From positions 1 to 6,490 of the forward strand of contig CAXSEE010000227.1 of NCBI GenBank assembly GCA_964235615.1: 6,490 nt of DNA, in the 5' to 3' direction. The translations under genes were made by a program, and so were the position numbers. This stretch comes from Lichenicoccus sp964235615 (GTDB lineage: Bacteria; Pseudomonadota; Alphaproteobacteria; Acetobacterales; Acetobacteraceae). Below the pieces are notes generated by a model. That model did no database searches. It had not been told where the DNA came from and saw nothing but the letters and a program-made list of their open reading frames with translations. Of the stretch, positions 1 through 5,355 are shown in pieces; within the stretch, counting starts at the first letter, position 1; each line of letters starts with the position of its first letter.

Positions 1-84
1 ATCACCAAAGCTCGCCTCATCGCCGAAGCTGCCAAGGAGGTCTCACAACCAGACAGCTTGCGCGCACTGCGGCAGAGGTTTTGA
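1..84 (+). CDS. C-terminal end of an unidentified protein (partial)
   Basis: Frame 1 is open from the left edge to a TGA at 82-84 and encodes 27 residues ending in SLRALRQRF. The piece is rich in Ala, Arg, Lys and Glu and reads like the amphipathic helical tail of a soluble protein. I do not recognise the family, and no function can be given. The gene would converge with the pirin gene, whose stop codon lies 8 bases downstream. Codons such as aaa, gct, gaa, tca, caa, cca, ttg and ttt are more A/T-ending than those of the core genes, so this could be a gene of different origin or simply a weakly biased one. With only 84 bases, an open frame by chance cannot be excluded. Confidence 0.45.
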   Translation: MTKARLIAEAAKEVSQPDSLRALRQRF

Positions 85-92
85 CAGGCGCC

Positions 93-791
93 CTACAGCG
101 TATCGACCAGGACCAGCTCGGCATCCTCCACGCCGACGATCTCGACCCTTGCGACGCCGGTGATCGCGGCACCGTCGCGTGCCGACACGGCCAGGCCGTC
201 GATCTCGACCTTGCCCTGGGACGACACCAGATAGGCGTGCCGGCCGGGATCGAGTTCCAGCACCAGGCGCTCGCCGGCCTTCAGGGTGGCGCCGAGAACG
301 CGTGCCTCGGCGCGTATCCGCAGGGCGTCCTCGTCTCCGGCGAAGCCGCTGGCCAGGGTCACGAAGCGGCCCGAGCGGTCGCCCTTCGGGAACGGCCGCG
401 CGCCCCAGGAAGGCTGGCCGCCGCGCGAGCCGGGCAGGATCCAGATCTGGAACAGCCGGGTGGCGCTGTCCTCGAGGTTGTATTCCGAGTGCCTGACGCC
501 GGAGCCGGCCGACATCACCTGCACGTCTCCGGCTTCGGTGCGGCCGGTGTTGCCCATCGAGTCCTTGTGCGTGATGGCGCCTTCGCGGACATAGGTGATG
601 ATCTCCATGTCGGCGTGCGGATGCGCGGGAAAGCCGCTTCCGGCGGCGATCTCGTCGTCGTTCCAGACGCGCAGGTCGCCCCAGCCCATGCGCCGGGCGT
701 CGTGATAGCCGGCGAACGAGAAATGATGCCGGGCCTTGAGCCAGCCATGGTCCGCACCGCCCAGCGTGCCGAATGGTCTCAGTTCGATCAT
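93..791 (-). CDS. Pirin family protein (bicupin, YhaK-like)
   Basis: Encodes a pirin-type cupin of 232 residues, close to the usual family length. The N-terminal cupin carries the full metal site: an HPHADMEIITYV block giving His57 and His59, and RHSEYN giving His101 and Glu103 (numbered from the Met at 791), matching the His/His/His/Glu iron ligands known for pirins. The second cupin half (about residue 125 onward) is more variable. Family members are cytoplasmic iron proteins; some bacterial ones have quercetin dioxygenase activity and others bind partner enzymes, so the exact substrate is unknown. The start was placed at 791 rather than 797 because an AGGAG lies 8 bases before 791 but only 2 bases before 797, and homologues typically begin MIELRPF. 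It is transcribed divergently from a LysR regulator, an arrangement reminiscent of yhaK/yhaJ in E. coli. The gene ends 8 bases from a convergent gene tail on its left. Confidence 0.93.
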   Translation of the reverse strand: MIELRPFGTLGGADHGWLKARHHFSFAGYHDARRMGWGDLRVWNDDEIAAGSGFPAHPHADMEIITYVREGAITHKDSMGNTGRTEAGDVQVMSAGSGVRHSEYNLEDSATRLFQIWILPGSRGGQPSWGARPFPKGDRSGRFVTLASGFAGDEDALRIRAEARVLGATLKAGERLVLELDPGRHAYLVSSQGKVEIDGLAVSARDGAAITGVARVEIVGVEDAELVLVDTL

Positions 792-799
792 GATCATTG

Positions 800-804
800 C
801 TCCT
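800..804 (-). promoter_or_regulatory. Ribosome binding site deciding the pirin start
   Basis: On the minus strand the sequence AGGAG (804 down to 800) precedes two in-frame ATG codons created by a duplicated ATGATC. It is 8 bases from the second ATG (791) and only 2 from the first (797), so initiation at 791 is favoured. Confidence 0.65.
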
Positions 805-838
805 GAAGGGATCGCATCGAGATGGCGCTCGACCGGGA

Positions 839-878
839 CGATTGAAACGGAAAGAATGGCAACTCATCGTTTCTATCG
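839..878. promoter_or_regulatory. Inverted repeat in the pirin/LysR divergent promoter region (candidate operator)
   Basis: The arms CGATTGAAACG (839-849) and CGTTTCTATCG (868-878) are reverse complements at 10 of 11 positions, separated by 18 bases. They lie between two divergent genes, ending 12 bases before the LysR start, which is where a LysR-type regulator would be expected to bind to control itself and its divergent neighbour. A smaller dyad, TCGAG-N6-CTCGA, sits at 817-832. The arm separation is wider than the classical T-N11-A LysR box, so the identity of the bound protein is inferred. A TTGAAA at 842-847 could act as a -35 element toward LysR, but no convincing -10 follows. Confidence 0.5.
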
Positions 879-890
879 CGAGTATGCCCG

Positions 891-1841
891 ATGCCGCTTC
901 CCGATCTAGAGGCCTGGGCGATCTTCGCCCGCATCGCCGCCACCGGATCCTTCGCCGGCGCCGCGTCCGAGCTGAGCCTGTCGACGGCCACCGTCTCGAA
1001 GGCGATCAAGCGGCTGGAGGAGCGCATGGGCGAGCGGCTGCTGCATCGCACCTCGCGCCGGCTGTCGCTGACCGAGACCGGGCGCGTGCTGGCGGTGCGT
1101 GCCGCGCGCATCCTGGAAGAGGGCGAGGCGGTCGAGGCGGAGGCCCAGGCGAAATCCGCCGCACCTCGTGGCCGCGTGCGTCTGGCGGCGCCGATGTCGT
1201 TCGGCTTGCGTCATGTAGCCCCCGTGCTGCCGGAGTTCCTGAACCGCTATCCGGACATCTCCATCGACCTGCAGCTCGACGATCGCGTGGTCGATCTGGT
1301 GGCGGGCGGCATCGACGTCGCGTTGCGTATCGCCGAACTGCCGGACTCCAGCCTGATGGCGCGCAGGCTCTGCGAAGTCCGGCGCTGGGTGCTGGGGACG
1401 CCGGATTATTTCGCCAGGCACGGCATCCCGCGGCGTCCGCGCGACCTCAAGGACCACGCCTGCCTGTCCTATACCTACCAGGCCGGCGGCGAGAGCTGGC
1501 GCTTCTTCAACGGGGCGGGGCAGGACGAGGCGGTCACCGTCAAGGGTCCGCTCAGTGCCACCAACGGCGAGGCGCTGGCCTTCGCCCTGGAGGCCGGGCT
1601 GGGCATTGCGCTGCAGCCGGATTTCCTGGCCTGGGAAGCGGTGTCGGCGGGACGCCTGCAGGTAGTGATGCAGGACTGGAAGCCGGCGCCGACGGCAATC
1701 CACCTGGTCACGCTGGCCGGGGGGCCGCGCGCGCCCAGGGTCAGTGTCCTGCTGGATTTCCTGGGCCGGCGCTTCGGTCCCGGCTCGGCACCGTGGACGG
1801 CGCCGCTCGCGGATCCGCCCTGTCCTTGCCCGATTCGTTGA
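891..1841 (+). CDS. LysR-family transcriptional regulator
   Basis: A 316-residue LysR-type regulator of normal length. Residues 5-63 form the winged helix-turn-helix, with the characteristic run from GSFAGAASEL through TVSKAIKRLEERMGERLLHR (ending at residue 53) and the wing motif LSLTETG. A linker helix follows, and residues about 90-300 make the periplasmic-binding-protein-like effector domain, including RYPDISIDLQL, DVALRIAEL and a GLGIALQPDFL segment. Such proteins bind DNA as tetramers and respond to a small ligand, which cannot be named here. The ATG at 891 is the only sensible start: no in-frame start codon lies shortly upstream and the HTH begins immediately. No clear Shine-Dalgarno precedes it. 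The gene is divergent from pirin and probably regulates it. The phytochrome gene follows in the same direction after 29 bases (104 bases if its later start is used), so read-through is possible. Confidence 0.95.
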   Translation: MPLPDLEAWAIFARIAATGSFAGAASELSLSTATVSKAIKRLEERMGERLLHRTSRRLSLTETGRVLAVRAARILEEGEAVEAEAQAKSAAPRGRVRLAAPMSFGLRHVAPVLPEFLNRYPDISIDLQLDDRVVDLVAGGIDVALRIAELPDSSLMARRLCEVRRWVLGTPDYFARHGIPRRPRDLKDHACLSYTYQAGGESWRFFNGAGQDEAVTVKGPLSATNGEALAFALEAGLGIALQPDFLAWEAVSAGRLQVVMQDWKPAPTAIHLVTLAGGPRAPRVSVLLDFLGRRFGPGSAPWTAPLADPPCPCPIR

Positions 1842-1846
1842 AGAAA

Positions 1847-1982
1847 TGTATTGTTCGCCTGTTGCCATGAATGCGATCCGGGTTGGAGCAGCCAACGTTG
1901 AGTCCCCATGACTACGTCGTTGCTTCACTTGGGGACGACTCCCTCATGCAGATGGCAACCGGCGACGACCTGTATTGTTCGC
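1847..1982 (+). repeat. Pair of 12-bp direct repeats flanking the phytochrome start region
   Basis: TGTATTGTTCGC occurs exactly at 1847-1858, in the gap after the LysR gene, and again at 1971-1982, where it encodes the residues around the chromophore-binding Cys36. The copies are 124 bases apart. This may be coincidence or the trace of a small duplication; no function is evident. Confidence 0.3.
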
Positions 1983-4687
1983 GGGAGCCGATCCGCGTTC
2001 CGGGCACGATCCAGCCGCATGGCGTGTTCCTGGCCGTCGACATCCAGGCGTTGGCGGTAGTCGCCGCGAGCCGCAATGCCCCGCAACTGCTGCCTGTCGC
2101 CCCTTCCGCCGCCGGCTTGCCCCCTTCCGCCGCCGGCTTGCCCCCTTCCGCCGCCGGCTTGATCGGGCGGCACGTCGCCGACATCCTCGGGGAGGATTTC
2201 GCGGGCGCCATCCGCCAACGTCTTCATGCCGGCAAGCTGCGCGGCGAGGCGCCCTGGCAATCGACGCTGGAGCTGGGCGACGGCTCTCCCGCCTTCGACG
2301 TCGCCGTGCACAGCCACGCCGGCCTGATCCATGTCGAGCTGGAGCTGGCCGGGGCGCGAGACGCCGCCGACGCGCTGACCTCGGTCCGCCAGTTGCAGGA
2401 GGCGATCATCGACCTGCGCGAGACGCGCGGCGAGCTGGAGGCGCTGGCCTGGGTGACGGCGCATGGCGTGCGTCATCTGATGGGCTACGAGCGGGTGCTG
2501 GTCTACCGGTTCGACGCCGACTGGAACGGGCAGGCGATCGCCGAAGACAAGATCGCGGGCTGGGAACAGTCCCTCGACGGGCTGCACTTCCCGGCCTCGG
2601 ACATCCCCGCCCAGGCTCGCGATCTCTACCGCCGCAGCATGATGCGCTGGGTCCCCGATCGCGATGCGGTGCCGGTGCCGATCGACCAGGGCAGCGCCGG
2701 GGATGGCGGCGGGAGCGCGCCCATCGATCTGTCGTTCGCCCGGCTGCGCAGCCTCTCCCCGGTGCATCTGCAGTATCACCGCAACATGGGCGTCAACGGC
2801 TCGATGTCGCTGTCGATCCTGCACGAGGGCCGGCTGTGGGGTCTGATGGTCTGCCATCACCGCGGCCCGCATCATCCCTCGACCGGACAGCGCGGAGCCG
2901 CAGCGGCGCTGACCGACGCCTTCGCGCTGCGCATCGGCTCGGCCGAACGCAGTGACACCGAGCAGGCCCGCCGCGGCGACCTGGTGCGGCTGTCGTCCCT
3001 GCTGGCTCACATGGCGGGAGCGGAGATGGTCACCGCCGCACTCACCACCGGCGACGTCACCATCAGCAGCCTGTTCGCCTGCACCGGCTCGGCGGTGCTC
3101 TACGACAATGATGTGGCGCTGCTCGGCCATACCCCGCCCGAGGCCGACGTGAGGGAGCTCATCACGTGGCTGCGCGCGCGTGACCCCTCGGACAAGCTGT
3201 TCCATACCGACAACCTGGCCTCTGCCTATCCGGCCTGGGAGCCGCATATCGCCATCGCCAGCGGCGTGCTGGCGGTGTTCCTGTCGGCCGACCGGTCCGG
3301 CATGCTGCTCTGGTTCCGGCCGGAGGAGCCGCAGCTGGTGAGCTGGGGCGGCAGTCCGCACAAGACGATGGGAGCCGACCAGTCGGTATTGCCGCGGCAG
3401 TCGTTCGAGCGCTGGGTCGAGATGCGTCACGGCGTCGCCAGGCCCTGGGCGGAGTGGGAGCTGGAGATGGCCGAAAGCCTCCGCCACGGCATCACCGAGG
3501 TGATGGTGCGCGGCCTGCGCCGGATCGGCGAGCTGCATGACCGGCTGCGCCAGAGCCAGAAGATGGAAGCCGTCGGCCAACTCACCGGAGGCATCGCGCA
3601 TGACTTCAACAACCTGCTGACCGGGATCATCGGCAGCCTGGAGATGACCCGCAGCCGCGTCGCCCAGGGCCGGCTCGGGGAGCTGGACCGCTATATCGAC
3701 GCGGCGCTGGAGTCGTCGAACCGGGCGGCGTCGCTGATCCACCGCCTGCTGGCGTTCTCGCGCCGGCAGACGCTCGATCCGAAGATACTGGACGTGAAGC
3801 GGCTCGCCGCCTCGATGGATGACCTGATCCGGCGCACCGTCGGACCCGGGATCGTGGTCGAGACGGTGATGGGGGGCGGGCTGTGGAAGACGTTCTGCGA
3901 CGCCAACCAGCTCGAGAATGCCTTGCTCAACCTGGCCATCAACGCCCGCGACGCGATGCCCGACGGCGGCCACCTGACCATCGAGGCGGCCAATGTCCGT
4001 CTCGACGACGCCTATGCCAGCAGCCATCCCGAAGTGGCCGCCGGCCAGTATGTCGCGGTGTCGGTCACCGATACCGGGACCGGCATGGCGCCGGACGTGG
4101 TGGCCCACGTGTTCGAGCCGTTCTTCACCACCAAGCCGCTCGGCCAGGGCACCGGCCTGGGCCTGTCGATGGTCTACGGCTTTGCCAAGCAGTCGAACGG
4201 CTATGCCGGCGTCTATAGCGAGCTGGGCGGAGGCACGACGATACGGCTGTACCTGCCGCGCTATCATGGCCAGGGCGAAGTGGACGCGGCACCTTCCCGC
4301 GTGCCGCCAAGCCCCGGCGCCAAGACCGGAGAGACCGTGCTGGTGGTCGATGACGAGCCGATCATACGCATGCTGATCGGCGATGTGCTGCGCGATCTCG
4401 GCTACCGGGTCATCGAGGCGGCGGACGGAGCTGAGGGGTTCGCCGTCCTGCAGTCCAGCCAGGGCATCGATCTTCTGGTCACCGACGTCGGCCTGCCCGG
4501 CGGGTTGAACGGACGGCAGCTCGCCGATGCGGCGCGGGTCCAGCGGCCGAACCTGAAAGTGCTGTTCATCACCGGCTATGCCGAGAACGCCGTCCTCGGG
4601 AACGGCGTGCTGGAGCCGGGCATGCAGGTGATCACCAAGCCGTTCGCGATGGACGTGCTGACGGCCAAGGTGAGGGCGTTGATCTAG
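1871..4687 (+). CDS. bphP: Bacteriophytochrome hybrid histidine kinase (PAS-GAF-PHY-HisKA-HATPase-REC)
   Basis: A 938-residue biliverdin-binding red/far-red photoreceptor kinase. PAS (about 36-145): Cys36 in LYCSREPIRVPGTIQPHG is the usual bilin thioether site of bacteriophytochromes. GAF (about 165-340): FPASDIPAQARDLYRR with Asp244, SPVHLQYHRNMGV with His299, and CHH at 328-330, all matching chromophore-pocket residues. PHY (about 355-535): the tongue signatures SWGG (Trp492) and PRQSF (508-512). Kinase: H-box AHDFNNLL with phosphoacceptor His577; N-box LLNLAINARDAMP around Asn691; G1 DTGTGM (734-739); F-box FEPFFTTK (748-755); G2 GQGTGLGL (758-765). Receiver (about 820-938): acidic Asp827/Asp828, phospho-acceptor Asp872, Lys923. 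All key residues are present, so it should be an active cytoplasmic hybrid kinase. The start is uncertain: ATG 1871 puts the Cys at position 36, whereas ATG 1946 puts it at 11, nearer the N terminus as in several known members, and the first 25 codons have atypically A/T-ending codons. A 7-residue tandem repeat lies in the PAS domain. The downstream gene makes its chromophore. Confidence 0.97.
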   Translation: MRSGLEQPTLSPHDYVVASLGDDSLMQMATGDDLYCSREPIRVPGTIQPHGVFLAVDIQALAVVAASRNAPQLLPVAPSAAGLPPSAAGLPPSAAGLIGRHVADILGEDFAGAIRQRLHAGKLRGEAPWQSTLELGDGSPAFDVAVHSHAGLIHVELELAGARDAADALTSVRQLQEAIIDLRETRGELEALAWVTAHGVRHLMGYERVLVYRFDADWNGQAIAEDKIAGWEQSLDGLHFPASDIPAQARDLYRRSMMRWVPDRDAVPVPIDQGSAGDGGGSAPIDLSFARLRSLSPVHLQYHRNMGVNGSMSLSILHEGRLWGLMVCHHRGPHHPSTGQRGAAAALTDAFALRIGSAERSDTEQARRGDLVRLSSLLAHMAGAEMVTAALTTGDVTISSLFACTGSAVLYDNDVALLGHTPPEADVRELITWLRARDPSDKLFHTDNLASAYPAWEPHIAIASGVLAVFLSADRSGMLLWFRPEEPQLVSWGGSPHKTMGADQSVLPRQSFERWVEMRHGVARPWAEWELEMAESLRHGITEVMVRGLRRIGELHDRLRQSQKMEAVGQLTGGIAHDFNNLLTGIIGSLEMTRSRVAQGRLGELDRYIDAALESSNRAASLIHRLLAFSRRQTLDPKILDVKRLAASMDDLIRRTVGPGIVVETVMGGGLWKTFCDANQLENALLNLAINARDAMPDGGHLTIEAANVRLDDAYASSHPEVAAGQYVAVSVTDTGTGMAPDVVAHVFEPFFTTKPLGQGTGLGLSMVYGFAKQSNGYAGVYSELGGGTTIRLYLPRYHGQGEVDAAPSRVPPSPGAKTGETVLVVDDEPIIRMLIGDVLRDLGYRVIEAADGAEGFAVLQSSQGIDLLVTDVGLPGGLNGRQLADAARVQRPNLKVLFITGYAENAVLGNGVLEPGMQVITKPFAMDVLTAKVRALI
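1902..1936 (+). promoter_or_regulatory. Inverted repeat / possible RNA stem ahead of the alternative phytochrome start
   Basis: GTCCCCA (1902-1908) and TGGGGAC (1930-1936) are perfect 7-bp inverted arms with 21 bases between. If translation starts at ATG 1946, the right arm contains the only Shine-Dalgarno-like purine run (GGGGA, 1931-1935, 10 bases before the ATG), so the stem could mask it or the dyad could be an operator. If translation starts at 1871 the dyad is inside coding sequence. Function is inferred only. Confidence 0.35.
2102..2161 (+). repeat. 21-bp in-frame tandem repeat, about 2.9 copies, in the phytochrome PAS domain
   Basis: Copies at 2102-2122, 2123-2143 and 2144-2161 (last one 18 bases before divergence) are identical base for base and encode PSAAGLP, PSAAGLP, PSAAGL at residues 78-97. 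The unit is a multiple of three, so gain or loss of copies keeps the frame. It lies in the PAS domain between a segment ending RNAPQLLPVA and one beginning IGRHVADILGEDF, where relatives usually have a short surface loop. Identical codons in all copies point to recent expansion by slippage or unequal recombination. Confidence 0.9.
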
Positions 4688-4690
4688 GTG
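4667..4690 (+). promoter_or_regulatory. Stop/start junction coupling phytochrome to heme oxygenase
   Basis: The phytochrome stop TAG (4685-4687) is followed with no gap by the GTG start of the heme oxygenase (4688-4690). A purine-rich AAGGTGAGGG (4667-4676) inside the end of the phytochrome gene can serve as ribosome binding site, 11 bases before the GTG. This layout suggests translational coupling. Confidence 0.55.
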
Positions 4691-5317
4691 CGCAGTTCGA
4701 GTGCCGAAGTGCACCAGGACTTGGCGGGAGGACAGGCGCCCGCTGCCCCGGAGGCATCCGGCGGTGCCATCCTGGCCCATCTCAGATCGGTGACGCGACC
4801 GGCGCATGACGCCCTGGAAGGCGCGCTGGGCCTGCTCGACGAGCAGCTCGATCTCACTACATACCGGTCGATACTGCAGCGCTTCCACGGCTTCTGGCGT
4901 GTCTGGGAGCCGCATGTGGCAGTCCTCCTCCAGGACGAGGCGCTGGTCGCCCCGAGGCGGCGCCTGCATCTGCTCGACGCGGATCTCGCCGTCCTCGGCC
5001 TGTCGAGCGAAGGCCGGGCCGCGCTGCCGCCGTGTCCGCTGCCGGGACTTCGCGACGCGGCTGCCGCACTCGGTTCGCTCTATGTCATGGAGGGCTCGAC
5101 GCTGGGCGGACGGGTCATCCAGCGCAACGTCGGACGCCGCCTGGGACTGGATGGTGCCGGCTGCAGCTATTTTTCCGGCTATGGCGAGCGGACCGGGATG
5201 ATGTGGCGATCCTTCCTGGCCCGGCTGGATCAGGAGCCGGTGTCGGCGGCCGGCCGGATCGGCGACGGCGCCACGGCGACGTTCGAGCGGCTGGCCTGGT
5301 GGCTCACCCGTCCCTGA
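4688..5317 (+). CDS. bphO: Biliverdin-producing heme oxygenase (BphO type)
   Basis: A 209-residue cytoplasmic enzyme that cleaves heme to biliverdin IXalpha, CO and iron using reductant-supplied electrons, giving the bilin chromophore for the phytochrome encoded just upstream. The proximal heme ligand is His40 in RSVTRPAHDALEGAL, the usual position after a short N-terminal extension. The distal helix shows SLYVMEGSTLGGRVI (130-144), the hallmark of the bacterial BphO branch. A further region SYFSGYGERTGMMWRSF (about 163-180) and the final helix FERLAWWL agree with the family, and the length is normal. Residues 1-27 are Ala/Gly/Ser-rich and lie outside the fold. The GTG start is adjacent to the upstream stop codon; a later start would still preserve the domain. 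The tight junction with the phytochrome makes an operon nearly certain and supports the functional assignment. Confidence 0.94.
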   Translation: MRSSSAEVHQDLAGGQAPAAPEASGGAILAHLRSVTRPAHDALEGALGLLDEQLDLTTYRSILQRFHGFWRVWEPHVAVLLQDEALVAPRRRLHLLDADLAVLGLSSEGRAALPPCPLPGLRDAAAALGSLYVMEGSTLGGRVIQRNVGRRLGLDGAGCSYFSGYGERTGMMWRSFLARLDQEPVSAAGRIGDGATATFERLAWWLTRP

Positions 5318-5333
5318 CGGCGGTCGTGCCGTC
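5316..5333 (+). other. Small hairpin between heme oxygenase and surE
   Basis: GACGGC (5316-5321) and GCCGTC (5328-5333) form a perfect 6-bp GC-rich stem with a 6-base loop, beginning in the heme oxygenase stop codon. No T-run follows, so it is not a canonical intrinsic terminator; it might slow polymerase or protect the upstream message. In GC-rich DNA such short dyads also arise by chance. Confidence 0.3.
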
Positions 5334-5342
5334 GCTTCACTG

Positions 5343-5350
5343 AGGAGGAG
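5343..5350 (+). promoter_or_regulatory. Strong ribosome binding site of surE
   Basis: AGGAGGAG at 5343-5350 is a near-perfect Shine-Dalgarno, with the AGGAGG core 7 bases before the GTG at 5356. It fixes the surE start at this GTG and shows that surE is translated independently of the upstream gene. Confidence 0.8.
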
Positions 5351-5355
5351 AGCCT

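Noticed and set aside
81..806. Plus-strand open frame of 241 codons opposite the pirin gene
   Set aside because: The minus-strand frame carries all four pirin metal ligands and a ribosome binding site; the plus-strand frame has no recognisable domain.
797..1870. Plus-strand open frame of 357 codons overlapping the LysR gene
   Set aside because: It is an out-of-frame shadow: its translation is low-complexity Arg/Gly/Ala, whereas the 891-1841 frame has a complete LysR helix-turn-helix and effector domain.
1842..1945. PpsR/CrtJ-type site (TGT-N12-ACA) ahead of the phytochrome
   Set aside because: TGT is present at 1847-1849 but no ACA occurs at the required distance, so photosynthesis-type repression is not supported.
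5316..5333. Rho-independent terminator after the heme oxygenase gene
   Set aside because: The stem is only 6 bp and is not followed by a T-run, so it is listed only as a small hairpin.
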